DNA of 64,000 nt, from positions 1,922,001 to 1,986,000 of the forward strand of contig NZ_FSRA01000002.1 of the NCBI RefSeq assembly GCF_900129465.1, written 5' to 3'. The position numbers were made by a program, and so were the translations under genes. Of the stretch, positions 9,167 through 18,529 are shown in pieces. Numbering within the stretch: position 1 is the stretch's first letter; every line of letters starts with the position of its first letter. The DNA is from Chitinophaga niabensis. Its GTDB lineage: Bacteria; Bacteroidota; Bacteroidia; Chitinophagales; Chitinophagaceae. The notes beneath the pieces are model-generated. The model saw only the letters and a list, made by a program, of their open reading frames with translations. It had not been told where the DNA came from and did not search any database.

Positions 9167-12100
9167 TTAGAACCCTACAGATAAGGAGAAAGACAGCATA
9201 TTCGCGAACGGGTAATCAATACCTCTTTCCCGTTTGATGGAGGAAATGCGGAAGATGTCGTTCATATAACCAGTGATCTTTACATAAGAGAGGTGCCATT
9301 TTTGTACAAGGCGGTTAGGAAATTCATAACCCAGATTGATGGATTCGCCGGCAAAGGTATTTTCTTCCTGCACAAAACGGGAGCTGATGTTTGTCTGGTC
9401 CAGCAGGCTGATACTTTTGAAGCGGGCACGGTCTCCTGCTTTTTTCCAGCGGTCATACAAAGCGCGTTTATCCTGGTTTATCTTCAATCCTTCCATATTA
9501 ATATTCTCTACTTTATTGTATAAGGCGGTATTGAACTCGTCTCCCCCCATCCGGTAACGGATATAACCGCCGAGGTTGAATCCTTTGTAATAAAGCGTTG
9601 TGCCTAACACGCCATCCAGATCAGGACGGGAATCTCCTACCACTACTTCGTCTGCATAATCATATTGAAAGGTGAGTGTGCCATCTTTTTTCACAAACAC
9701 TTCTCTTCCGCTACCGGGATCGATGCCCTGTGATCTGACGGCCCATAAAGCAGTAGGACTGCCCATATCATAATACCGGTCCAGGTTTTTGGATTGATTT
9801 AATTTGTTCATCACATCCAGTTTGTTGCCGATGTTTTCATAATGTGCCCTTTCCTGCTTACCGCTTACACTGATGCTCCAGTTGATGCCCTGTTTGGGTA
9901 AATAGATGGGAGAGAAGGATACGATGAAGTTGAAACCCTTGCTGTTTTGTGCGCCGATGTTAGTAGTATAGATGGAAGAGCCTACAGATGCAGGGAGGCT
10001 GATCACGGCCACCAACGGGTCAGCATTCTGCAATACATAATCGAAATTGAAACGTAAACGTTCTTTTACCACACCGTCTATGCCGATGGTTTTCTTGATC
10101 GTTTTTTGCCAGTCCAGGTCCGGGTTTCCAAAGGAAGCAATGTTGGCACCTATTCCAAAATAGTTCTGATTGGCGGTATTGTAATTGAAGGTGGTGAAAG
10201 ACTGGTAGGCGATGCCGTTTTCATTACCCGGGTTACCAATGCTGGCCCTGAGTTTAAGCAGGTTGAAAACATCTTTGCTGAAGAAGTCTTCTTCGTGCAG
10301 ATTCCAGGCAACACCTAATGACCAGGTATTGGTGAAGAGTTTATTCACGCCGTAATTGGAAGCTCCATCCAGGCGGTAACTGTAGTCCAGCAGAAAACGG
10401 TTATCGTAGCTGTAACCACCCTGCAGGAAAAAACTGGTGCTGCGTGCGGTGGCTTCGTTGGAAATAGGTTTGCTGTTGGGAGAATAGGAAGCGGCGAATG
10501 CGGGCGAGGTGATGTAATCCGGGAAGCCTACGGCGGAATAACCTTTCCCCGTTTTCTGATCATCACTGAAAGACCAGCCTGCCACCGCGTTCACCAGGTG
10601 TTTTTCTGCGAATACACGACCAAAAGTAAAACTTAGATCCCCATCCAGGCGAAGGGCCTCTTTACTATCGTTGTTATAAGAACCTCTTTCCAGCAAGGGG
10701 GTAAGGATGTATTTGGAATGCAGCGCAGAGATGAATACTTCCTGTTCCTCCGTAGTGCGGTTCACCCCAAATCTTGCCCGGAAACGAAGATCATAGCGGA
10801 TGGCCCATTCTGCCTGAAAGTTGTTGATCACGTTGAAGTTCCTCGTTACATTGCTGTTGGGCAACATAGCATCCCATAAAGGGTTGTTCACGATATAATT
10901 AAGGGTACCTGTTCTGGTGTAGGCTGTTTCCAGGATCCTTGGGATGCTGCCATCGGGATTCCTTTTCCTGTAATAGGGATTTGCGCGGGAAAAGTTGGAG
11001 AATAATCCATAGGGGGATTCGTTGGCTGTAAAGAAACCGAGGGAAAGATTATTTTGGAAAGAGAGTTTCCCTTTACGGTAGAGCAGTTTGATATTACCAC
11101 CTCCCACATCGCGGGAAGAACCTTTCATTACCCCGTTGACCTTTTTATAGTTAACGCCAACGCCATACCGCATCTGGTTGTCGCCGCCTTCCAGGTAAAG
11201 GGAATGACTGTTGCTGAAACCTTTTCTCAAGGGCTCGTTCATCCAGTAAGTATTCACGCCACGTTTTACTTCTGCGAGTTTTTCATTGTAGAGGTTATCC
11301 AGCGCTACCTGTGCATCGTAATAATAACGGAATTGATTTTCCAGCGTATATCTTCCGGAAAGCCTTTCGAATTCCAGCTTTTCAGCGGCGTTCATCAGGT
11401 TATAATCACGGAGATCAGGTATGGAGAATTGATTGTCGTTAGTATAGGTAACCCTTAGTTCACCGGCTTTCGGTTTTTTAGTTTCAATTACAATTACACC
11501 GTTGGCGGCACGGGAACCATAGATGGCAGTAGAGGCGGCATCCTTTAACAGGGTGAGGTTCTCTACGCGGTTAATGTCCAGGTCCATAATGGTCTGCAGG
11601 GGAACGGGGAAACCATCTAATATAAATAATGGGAGGTTGAGATCTGCGCCCAGCTGCTCTTTCAGGCCCAGGATATTTGTTCTGCCCTGTATTTCCATAT
11701 CCGGCATTACGTTGGGATTGGAACCAAAGCGGTTGTTTTCAAATACACTAAAAGCGGGGTCCAGACTGCGTAAGCTCTGGATCACATTCTGGTTACCTAC
11801 TGTTTTTAACTGCTGACCGGAATAGGTGGCAGCTGAACCGGTGAAGCTTTCTTTCGGGCGTTCAAAGATGCCGGTCACTACTACTTCCTGTATTTTGGAG
11901 ATATCTTCTTCCAGTGTTATTTTCATACTGCTGCGGCCATTGATGGCTACTTCTTTTTGTTTGTAACCCATGAAACTAAACACCAGTGTGCCATTTTCAG
12001 GTGCAGTAATTTCAAACTGGCCGGCTGTATTGGTGACGGTTCCGGTGGTTTGCCCTTTTACCCGAACGTTCACGCCCTGCATCATTTGAAGGTCTCCCTT

Positions 12101-12523
12101 GTTATCGCGGAGCACTACATTTCCTACAACACGGATGTTCTTCTGTTGTACCACTACAGGAACTGCTGCGGGTAGCGTGCCTTTTTTCACCACGAGCTGG
12201 TTGCCGACTACGCGGTATTCGGAACCTTTAGGGAAGAGGGCATTCAATACATCTTTAAGCGATCTGTTGTCTGCATTGAGTGTGATAGTGGAAGAGCGGT
12301 CAAGTTGTGCGCCATCATACACAAAGTTGAGGTTGGTTTGTTTCTCGAGATCTTCCAGTACATGGGAAATGGGTGTTTTTTTTGCATGAACGGATACTTT
12401 TCGGCTCAGCGCAAAAGTGTCCTGCGCATGTACTGGCACTGTGCCCAAAGTGAGGGCCAGCAACAGTTGACAGGAAACTCTCCGCCACCGGTGGTTGGTT
12501 GATTTGTAGATTTGTGATGTCAT
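9167..12523 (-). CDS. SusC/RagA TonB-dependent transporter with STN signalling domain
   Basis: 1118 residues: signal peptide (to about 33, PVHAQ), an STN domain (about 40-112, VSVHAKKTPISHVLEDLEKQ), a carboxypeptidase-D-regulatory-like domain (about 130-205), a TonB plug containing LKDAASTAIYGSRAANGVIV, and a 22-strand-type beta barrel ending in LSVGF. The STN domain is what lets such transporters pass a ligand signal to a periplasmic FecR. The fecR and fecI genes lie immediately upstream, so this is a self-sensing importer. Energy comes from TonB/ExbBD. The substrate is unknown. The other two SusC proteins in the window lack STN. Confidence 0.95.
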   Translation of the reverse strand: MTSQIYKSTNHRWRRVSCQLLLALTLGTVPVHAQDTFALSRKVSVHAKKTPISHVLEDLEKQTNLNFVYDGAQLDRSSTITLNADNRSLKDVLNALFPKGSEYRVVGNQLVVKKGTLPAAVPVVVQQKNIRVVGNVVLRDNKGDLQMMQGVNVRVKGQTTGTVTNTAGQFEITAPENGTLVFSFMGYKQKEVAINGRSSMKITLEEDISKIQEVVVTGIFERPKESFTGSAATYSGQQLKTVGNQNVIQSLRSLDPAFSVFENNRFGSNPNVMPDMEIQGRTNILGLKEQLGADLNLPLFILDGFPVPLQTIMDLDINRVENLTLLKDAASTAIYGSRAANGVIVIETKKPKAGELRVTYTNDNQFSIPDLRDYNLMNAAEKLEFERLSGRYTLENQFRYYYDAQVALDNLYNEKLAEVKRGVNTYWMNEPLRKGFSNSHSLYLEGGDNQMRYGVGVNYKKVNGVMKGSSRDVGGGNIKLLYRKGKLSFQNNLSLGFFTANESPYGLFSNFSRANPYYRKRNPDGSIPRILETAYTRTGTLNYIVNNPLWDAMLPNSNVTRNFNVINNFQAEWAIRYDLRFRARFGVNRTTEEQEVFISALHSKYILTPLLERGSYNNDSKEALRLDGDLSFTFGRVFAEKHLVNAVAGWSFSDDQKTGKGYSAVGFPDYITSPAFAASYSPNSKPISNEATARSTSFFLQGGYSYDNRFLLDYSYRLDGASNYGVNKLFTNTWSLGVAWNLHEEDFFSKDVFNLLKLRASIGNPGNENGIAYQSFTTFNYNTANQNYFGIGANIASFGNPDLDWQKTIKKTIGIDGVVKERLRFNFDYVLQNADPLVAVISLPASVGSSIYTTNIGAQNSKGFNFIVSFSPIYLPKQGINWSISVSGKQERAHYENIGNKLDVMNKLNQSKNLDRYYDMGSPTALWAVRSQGIDPGSGREVFVKKDGTLTFQYDYADEVVVGDSRPDLDGVLGTTLYYKGFNLGGYIRYRMGGDEFNTALYNKVENINMEGLKINQDKRALYDRWKKAGDRARFKSISLLDQTNISSRFVQEENTFAGESINLGYEFPNRLVQKWHLSYVKITGYMNDIFRISSIKRERGIDYPFANMLSFSLSVGF

Positions 12524-12617
12524 AGCAAACGATAGTTTAGAAAATAAGTAGCAAATAGATCCTGTGCAGGTATAGTCGTCTATCCCGTTAACCTCTCTTT
12601 AGATTCAGCATATATGT

Positions 12618-13556
12618 TTAGCGGATGAAAATAGTATCTCCCCTTTTTTCGTAATGATAATCATACAAAGCGCTCAGCGTCTGCAACACTTCATCCAGTG
12701 TGCGTTTGCTGAAATTGGCATTCAGGTTCAGCTGTGCACGGTCCTTATTTTCCATGATCACTTTTACCTGGTAATGTTCGGAGAGTATTGCGCATACTTC
12801 ATCCATTGGTGTATCTATAAAACGCAGTTCACCGGTGCGCCATGATACTTCGTTATAGTCAGTCCTGTCCTTTAATTGTACGGCAGTATCGCCGGTTACG
12901 TAAGTGGCGCCTTTACCGGCTGTTACCAGTTTTGGCGAATTAGAACCTGCAGTGCCAAAGTTCACGGCGCCTGTTACCACAAATAATTTTACGTTCTCCT
13001 GCAAAATGGCCAGGTTAAAGGAGGTGCCCAGTACTTTTACTTCCGCGCCGCCGGTATAGGCTACAAAAGGTTCGGAAGGATCAGATACCACATCGAAAAA
13101 AGCTTCCCCATATTCCAGTTGTACTTTGCGGTGATTGTATTTGATCCGGGAATGTTTATTTAATACGATCCTGCTGCCATCTTCCAGCATCACAGAGTCA
13201 ATGGCGATGGTGGTGGTTTTAGCAAGGTATTGGGTAGACGGGTGATGGGCCATCCAGTACCATGTGCCGGTTACAGCTATAATAACAGCTGCTGCTGCGG
13301 CTATTTTCAGCCAGCGGAGCGGGTATGCTTTTGTTTGCGGGAGCCGTGCCCTGAACCTTGCGGTGGCAGCTTTTACATCTACTTCAGTAAAAACAGCGGC
13401 TTCGGGGGATAATTCCCAGATCTGCCGGTATTGATCAAAATATGTTCTGTTCTGTGGGGCCTTTTCCAGCCAGGCATTCAATTCAGCCAGCACAGCAGCG
13501 TCTTCCGGCGACTGCAGGTGATTGATGATAAGCTGTTCTACATTGATCGGTTCCAT
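12618..13556 (-). CDS. FecR-family anti-sigma factor
   Basis: 312 residues. The cytosolic N-terminal part (1-85) should hold the cognate sigma factor. A single membrane helix spans about 90-105 (AAAAVIIAVTGTWYW). The periplasmic part carries a FecR domain (about 120-215, containing VMLEDGSRIVLNKHS and VKVLGTSFNLA) and a C-terminal DUF4974-like domain (FIDTPMDEVCAILSEHYQV) that meets the STN domain of the transporter. It sits between fecI and the STN-SusC gene, the usual order of Bacteroidota cell-surface signalling cassettes. The ligand-loaded SusC would release sigma through this protein. Confidence 0.94.
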   Translation of the reverse strand: MEPINVEQLIINHLQSPEDAAVLAELNAWLEKAPQNRTYFDQYRQIWELSPEAAVFTEVDVKAATARFRARLPQTKAYPLRWLKIAAAAAVIIAVTGTWYWMAHHPSTQYLAKTTTIAIDSVMLEDGSRIVLNKHSRIKYNHRKVQLEYGEAFFDVVSDPSEPFVAYTGGAEVKVLGTSFNLAILQENVKLFVVTGAVNFGTAGSNSPKLVTAGKGATYVTGDTAVQLKDRTDYNEVSWRTGELRFIDTPMDEVCAILSEHYQVKVIMENKDRAQLNLNANFSKRTLDEVLQTLSALYDYHYEKRGDTIFIR

Positions 13557-13679
13557 GCGATTTTGATTGTGCGCTATAATCTGAAGACAAACGAATAAAG
13601 AGATACCCCCAAAAAGGAGGCAAAGATTATATTTTTTCCGGCGGAGATACTACCAGTGTTCAAAAAAGCGCACCTTATA

Positions 13680-14276
13680 TTACCCGAGAACAAAAAGGAG
13701 CATTTTATTCCGGGCGGCGGCGGAGAAGGAAGTTTGCGGGTCCATCAGGGTTTCCCGTAATTGCCGCAGGGCAATGGTCATCTGGTTTTCCACGGTTTTC
13801 ACGGAAATGCCCAGTTCTTCGGCGATGGCTCCATTCTTCAGCCCTTCATAGCGGCTGAGCTTGAAGATCTGCTTGCATTTGGGGGGAAGTTGTTCAATGG
13901 CTTCGTAGATACGGTACCGAAGCTCCTGTTCTTCCACGAAAGTGGACACATAACTTTCTTCCGTGGTAAGGAGGATCTGTTCATGGTGGCGGCGGAGCAT
14001 CTGTTCCCGCTGGAGGTGATTGAGGCAACGGTTTGCCACAGCTTTGCAGAGATAATTCTTCAGGGCGGCAGGGTGTTCCAGTTCCAGTTTGTTTTCCCAG
14101 ATATGGAGGAAAACGTCCTGGATGATCTCTTCGGCAATGGTCTTTTCCTGCAGGTATTTACGGGCAATGCTGTACAGGAGCGGGAAGAAGGTTTGGTAAA
14201 CTTCGGCAAATGTTTTAACATTCCGGGCCTGAAGGGCACGGAGGACCTCTTCTGTATGTAGATGGCCGTTCATCAA
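13680..14276 (-). CDS. ECF sigma factor, FecI/Bacteroidota type
   Basis: 198 residues. Region 2 (about 25-90) includes AEEIIQDVFLHIWENK, which binds core polymerase and the -10 element; region 4 (about 135-185) is a helix-turn-helix with YEGLKNGAIAEELGISVKTVENQ. This fits the RNA polymerase sigma-70 family expanded in Bacteroidetes. It is 123 bp upstream of fecR and heads the locus on the minus strand. It is expected to direct transcription of the SusC/SusD genes when their ligand is present. The start MMNGHLHTEEV is accepted; Met2 is equally possible. Confidence 0.94.
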   Translation of the reverse strand: MMNGHLHTEEVLRALQARNVKTFAEVYQTFFPLLYSIARKYLQEKTIAEEIIQDVFLHIWENKLELEHPAALKNYLCKAVANRCLNHLQREQMLRRHHEQILLTTEESYVSTFVEEQELRYRIYEAIEQLPPKCKQIFKLSRYEGLKNGAIAEELGISVKTVENQMTIALRQLRETLMDPQTSFSAAARNKMLLFVLG

Positions 14277-14430
14277 AAAAAACTGCTAATTTACCGGGTC
14301 TTATCTGCCGGATCAGTGAAATGTTAAGTTAACAGGCCGTTACCCGTCACAAAAAGATAAAAATATGTAAATACTTTTTATAAATTTAAAGGTTTTAAGC
14401 GAGCCATTGAATTTTAGCAAAATCACGTCT

Positions 14431-15714
14431 ATGAAACAGATACAGCCTAGGAGTCTTTTTATCGCCAGTTGTCTGGCCCTGCTGGTCACGTCCCTGTCTT
14501 TTGGGATCCGTGCCGGTATACTGGGTACGCTTGGCAAGGAATTTCATTTAGATGGCCAGGAGTTGGCGATCATTACCGGTACTGCTTTCTGGGGTTTCCC
14601 ACTGGCGGTTATTATCGGCGGGTTTATTGTGGATGCCATCGGAATGAAGAACCTCCTGGTGGCAGCATTTGTTCTGCATCTGCTGGGGATCATCCTCACG
14701 GTGAGTACACCTTATTTTTCTTCTGGTTTCTGGCCTCTTTTCATTTCCACTTTATTTATCGGAATGGCGAATGGTACGGTGGAAGCAGCCTGTAATCCAC
14801 TGGTTGCCACTATTTTCCCGGAAAACAAAACTACAAAGCTCAATCACTTTCACCTCTGGTTCCCCGGAGGTATCGTTATCGGTACCTTGCTGGTAACCCT
14901 TTTCAACCAGATAGGCCTTAACTGGCAATGGCAGGTTGCCAGCATGATCATCCCTACGCTGATCTATGGGTATTTGTTCCTGCGTTTGGACTTCCCTGTT
15001 ACAGAACGTGTAGCAGCGGGCGTTTCCAACAGCCAGATGTATCGTTCAGTGGCCAGCCCTTTATTCATCTTTATGCTGATCTGCATGTTTGGTACAGCTA
15101 TTACAGAACTGTTCACCAACCAATGGATCGAGATATTGTTAAAGAATGTAACAGAGCATGGTATCCTCATCCTGGCATTAACTGCAGGAGTGCAGGTCTT
15201 TGGCCGTGCGGTGGCTGGTCCTGTAGTTCATAAGATCTCTCCCACAGGAGTGTTGCTGGTGTCTGCTATCCTTTCCGCCATCGGATTATTCCTGATGGGC
15301 AGCGTTTCCGGTTACATGCTGATCGTGGCTGCTGTTATCTTCGGAATGGGTATTACTTACTTCTGGCCTACCATGCTTGGTTTTGTATCTGAGAACATTC
15401 CTGAATCAGGTGCATTGGGTATGAACCTGATGGGCGGAGCAGGTATGTTTGCGGTATCCATCTATACTTATTTTATGGGCGGTTTTTACGATAACATTAT
15501 TAGTAAGAACTTACCAGCCGGTGGTACATTAGATACTTTCCGTTCTGCAGCAGCGGGTACACCTGAGGCTGCAGCTTTTACCCAGGCACAGGCCGTAGCC
15601 GGTCCGGAGATCATCAATGTTACATTGATCATCCCTGTTATACTGGTGGTGGCATTCGGTGCTCTTTTCTTTTATATGAAGGGAAAGAATAAACAAACTT
15701 TACAAACAGCCTAA
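14431..15714 (+). CDS. MFS sugar permease
   Basis: 427 residues from the ATG at 14431; an upstream in-frame TTG (14407) would only add eight unconvincing residues. About 12 hydrophobic helices are visible, with the major-facilitator loop motif after helix 2 modified to GGFIVDAIGMKN. It resembles fucose/hexose:proton symporter relatives used for mono- and disaccharides. It is the first gene of the sugar-oxidation cluster and is followed 15 bp later by a Gfo/Idh/MocA dehydrogenase, so it probably imports the oxidised or released sugar across the inner membrane. Substrate identity is not visible. The gene is divergent from fecI. Confidence 0.88.
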   Translation: MKQIQPRSLFIASCLALLVTSLSFGIRAGILGTLGKEFHLDGQELAIITGTAFWGFPLAVIIGGFIVDAIGMKNLLVAAFVLHLLGIILTVSTPYFSSGFWPLFISTLFIGMANGTVEAACNPLVATIFPENKTTKLNHFHLWFPGGIVIGTLLVTLFNQIGLNWQWQVASMIIPTLIYGYLFLRLDFPVTERVAAGVSNSQMYRSVASPLFIFMLICMFGTAITELFTNQWIEILLKNVTEHGILILALTAGVQVFGRAVAGPVVHKISPTGVLLVSAILSAIGLFLMGSVSGYMLIVAAVIFGMGITYFWPTMLGFVSENIPESGALGMNLMGGAGMFAVSIYTYFMGGFYDNIISKNLPAGGTLDTFRSAAAGTPEAAAFTQAQAVAGPEIINVTLIIPVILVVAFGALFFYMKGKNKQTLQTA

Positions 15715-15728
15715 TAAATCATATTATA

Positions 15729-16892
15729 ATGAACAGGAAACTCAGAATGGGCATGATCGGAGGCGGAAAAGACGCCTTCATTGGAGCTATCCATCGTCTT
15801 GCGGCTAATATGGACGGATTGATTGAACTGAAAGCGGGAGCATTGAGCATTAACCCTGAAATAGCACAGGATTCAGGGCGTTCCCTCTTCCTTGAAGAAG
15901 ACCGCATTTATACTGACTTTAAAACAATGCTGGAAAAAGAAGCGGCACAGCCTGCAGATAAAAGGCTGGACTTCATTACCATCGTTACACCCAACTTTGC
16001 ACACTTTGAGCCTGCTATGATGGCGTTGGACAAAGGTTTCCACGTAGTGGTAGAAAAACCTATCACCTTTACGCTGGATGAAGCAAAACAGCTGAAAGCC
16101 AAAGTAGAACAAACAGGGCTCACCCTGTTGCTTACACATACTTATACCGGGTACCCAATGGTTAAACAAGCCCGTGCCATGGTGAAAAATGGTGCCTTGG
16201 GTAAGATCCGCAAAGTATGGGTGGAATATCCACAGGGCTGGCTGAGTAAACTCAGCGAAAGAGAAGGTAATGCACAGGCGGCCTGGCGTACAGATCCCAA
16301 ACGTTCCGGCAAAAGCGGTTGTTTCGGCGATATCGGTACCCACGCGGCTAACCTGGCAGAGTACATTTCCGGCCAAAAAATCGATAAATTGTGTGCCGAT
16401 CTGAATATTATGGTGGAAGGCCGTATGCTGGATGACGATGGTGCCGTGCTGTTACGTTTTGATGGTGGCGCAGCCGGTGTGCTGATGGCCTCACAGGTAG
16501 CAGCAGGAGAAGAGAATGCTTTGAAGATCCGCGTGTATGGCGAAAAAGGCGGCCTGGAATGGGCACAGCATGAACCCAATACTTTATTGGTGAAATGGCT
16601 GGACAAACCTACAGAGATCTATCGCGCAGGAGCCGGTAATCCTCACCTGGACAGCTTTGCCACACATAACTGCCGTACGCCGGGTGGGCATCCGGAAGGA
16701 TACCTGGAAGCATTTGCGAACCTTTACCGCAACTTTGCTTTAACCCTGCAGGCTAAAATAGATGGCGTTCCGCCAACCATGGGTGCGCTGGATTTCCCCA
16801 GTGTGGACGATGGTATCCGCGGTATGGCATTTATTGATATGGTGGTAAAATCATCTGCCAGCCAGGAGAAATGGACGAAGTTCGAGATCTAG
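15729..16892 (+). CDS. Gfo/Idh/MocA-family sugar oxidoreductase
   Basis: 387 residues. N-terminal Rossmann fold with GMIGGGKDAFIG binds NAD(P); the catalytic EKP motif is at residues 109-111 (Lys110), and GDIGTH at 200-205 gives Asp201 and His205 of the active site. No signal peptide is present, so it acts in the cytosol. Members of this family oxidise or reduce sugar carbons, including C3 of glucosides, and often occur with DUF1080 and ThuA proteins. Its position directly after the permease and before an isomerase-like protein supports 3-keto-sugar metabolism. The exact substrate is inferred only from context. Confidence 0.9.
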   Translation: MNRKLRMGMIGGGKDAFIGAIHRLAANMDGLIELKAGALSINPEIAQDSGRSLFLEEDRIYTDFKTMLEKEAAQPADKRLDFITIVTPNFAHFEPAMMALDKGFHVVVEKPITFTLDEAKQLKAKVEQTGLTLLLTHTYTGYPMVKQARAMVKNGALGKIRKVWVEYPQGWLSKLSEREGNAQAAWRTDPKRSGKSGCFGDIGTHAANLAEYISGQKIDKLCADLNIMVEGRMLDDDGAVLLRFDGGAAGVLMASQVAAGEENALKIRVYGEKGGLEWAQHEPNTLLVKWLDKPTEIYRAGAGNPHLDSFATHNCRTPGGHPEGYLEAFANLYRNFALTLQAKIDGVPPTMGALDFPSVDDGIRGMAFIDMVVKSSASQEKWTKFEI

Positions 16893-16986
16893 GAATGGAG
16901 CAGGATCATGTTTCCGTCCGGCAAGGATCAGTTCTTTGCAGGCATAAAAAGGAAATGAATTTTTTAAATCAGATAAGGAAGAGTTT

Positions 16987-18039
16987 ATGAGAACGATCAA
17001 AGGGCCAGGCATATTTCTGGCGCAGTTCCTGGACGATAAAGCCCCCTTCAACTCGTTGGAGAGCATTTGCAAATGGTCTGCCGGCCTTGGTTTTAAAGGT
17101 GTGCAGATCCCAACCTGGGATAGCCGGGTAATTGATCTGCAGAAAGCAGCAGAAAGCAAAACGTATGCAGATGAAATAAAAGGCATCGTGCAGGCTGCAG
17201 GTATGGAGATCACAGAGCTGTCCACCCACCTGCAAGGTCAGCTGGTGGCGGTACATCCTGCTTACAATGAATTGTTCGACGGTTTTGCGCCGGAAGCGTT
17301 AAGGGGTAATCCCAAAGCACGTACGGAATGGGCCGTGAACCAACTGAAATATGCTGCAAAAGCCAGCCGTAATTTAGGCCTGGACGCACATGCCACTTTC
17401 AGTGGCGCATTATTGTGGCATACAGTATATCCCTGGCCACAACGCCCTGCGGGTTTAGTGGAAACAGGGTTTAAGGAACTGGCCAACCGCTGGTTGCCTA
17501 TTTTGAATGAGATGGACGCCAATGGCGTAGACCTTTGTTATGAAGTACATCCCGGAGAAGACCTCCACGATGGAGCCAGTTATGAACAATTCCTGGCGGC
17601 TACCGGTAACCATCAGCGTGCTTGCCTGTTATATGATCCAAGCCATTTTGTACTGCAATGCCTCGATTACCTGTCTTATATAGATATCTACCACGAGAAA
17701 ATAAAGATGTTCCATGTGAAGGATGCGGAATTTAATCCTACAGGCCGTTCCGGTGTTTACGGAGGTTACCAGGGTTGGATAGACCGTCCCGGCAGATTCC
17801 GTTCTCTTGGAGATGGACAGGTGGATTTCAAGGCAGTGTTCAGTAAACTGACACAATACAATTATTCAGGATGGGCAGTGATGGAATGGGAATGTTGCAT
17901 GAAACATCCTGAAGATGGTGCCCGTGAAGGTGCGCCTTTTATTAAAGATCACATCATCCGCGTAACGGAAAAAGCCTTTGATGACTTTGCCGGAACGGGA
18001 GCAGATGAGCATCTGAACAGAAGAGTATTAGGTCTTTAA
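16987..18039 (+). CDS. Sugar phosphate isomerase/epimerase-like TIM barrel
   Basis: 350 residues of the xylose-isomerase-like TIM-barrel superfamily (AP endonuclease 2 fold). Likely divalent-metal ligands are visible in order: Glu in CYEVHPGEDLHDG, Asp and His in LLYDPSHFVLQ, His in MFHVKDAEF, and Glu in WAVMEWE. There is no signal peptide. Family members isomerise, epimerise or hydrate keto sugars, and homologues accompany ThuB-type dehydrogenases in trehalose/3-keto-glucoside catabolism. It follows the Gfo/Idh/MocA gene by 94 bp on the same strand. The precise reaction cannot be assigned from sequence. Confidence 0.87.
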   Translation: MRTIKGPGIFLAQFLDDKAPFNSLESICKWSAGLGFKGVQIPTWDSRVIDLQKAAESKTYADEIKGIVQAAGMEITELSTHLQGQLVAVHPAYNELFDGFAPEALRGNPKARTEWAVNQLKYAAKASRNLGLDAHATFSGALLWHTVYPWPQRPAGLVETGFKELANRWLPILNEMDANGVDLCYEVHPGEDLHDGASYEQFLAATGNHQRACLLYDPSHFVLQCLDYLSYIDIYHEKIKMFHVKDAEFNPTGRSGVYGGYQGWIDRPGRFRSLGDGQVDFKAVFSKLTQYNYSGWAVMEWECCMKHPEDGAREGAPFIKDHIIRVTEKAFDDFAGTGADEHLNRRVLGL

Positions 18040-18089
18040 AAACATAAGTGAGCTAAAACGATTTATAAAAACAATAAACAAGCAAAACG

Positions 18090-18494
18090 ATGAAAAAACT
18101 CATATGGGCGCCGGCTATGATCTGCGCAGTGATGTTTGCACTGGCTGCATGTGGTGGCGGCGGTGAAGAAAAGAAAACTGAAGAGAAAAAAGAAGAAGCA
18201 ACTGCACCTGCTGCAGATAACTCCATGGTAGTGGCTGTTGCCGGGAAAGGTAAAGAATTGATCGCTGGCCAGGATTGCGCTACCTGCCACAAAGAAACCG
18301 AAAAAGTGATCGGGCCTTCTTTCAAAGAAATAGCTGCAAAATACCCTGCTACAGATGCTAACATCGCTACACTGGCAGACAAGATCATCAAAGGTGGTTC
18401 CGGCAACTGGGGCGAAATTCCAATGGCTCCCCACGCTGGTGTTCCCAAAGAAGATGCGGTGGAAATGGTGAAGTATATCCTTTCCGTTAAATAA
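18090..18494 (+). CDS. Lipoprotein c-type cytochrome
   Basis: 134 residues. Lipobox LAAC (Cys21) is followed by a charged E/K-rich linker (26-38) and one class I cytochrome c domain: heme attachment at C63-A-T-C66-H67 and the probable axial Met112 in EIPMAPHAG. It should be anchored to a membrane and carry electrons in the periplasm. The domain closely matches the internal cytochrome module (about 870-950) of the fusion protein encoded at 20080-23487. This suggests both accept electrons from the dehydrogenase in this cluster. It lies between the isomerase and DUF1080 genes. Confidence 0.93.
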   Translation: MKKLIWAPAMICAVMFALAACGGGGEEKKTEEKKEEATAPAADNSMVVAVAGKGKELIAGQDCATCHKETEKVIGPSFKEIAAKYPATDANIATLADKIIKGGSGNWGEIPMAPHAGVPKEDAVEMVKYILSVK

Positions 18495-18529
18495 CCAGTT
18501 TACAAAAGACATTTAAACCCGTTCGTTTT

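Noticed and set aside
14407-14430. Upstream TTG start for the MFS permease
   Set aside because: It adds eight residues not typical for the family; the ATG at 14431 fits the first membrane helix.
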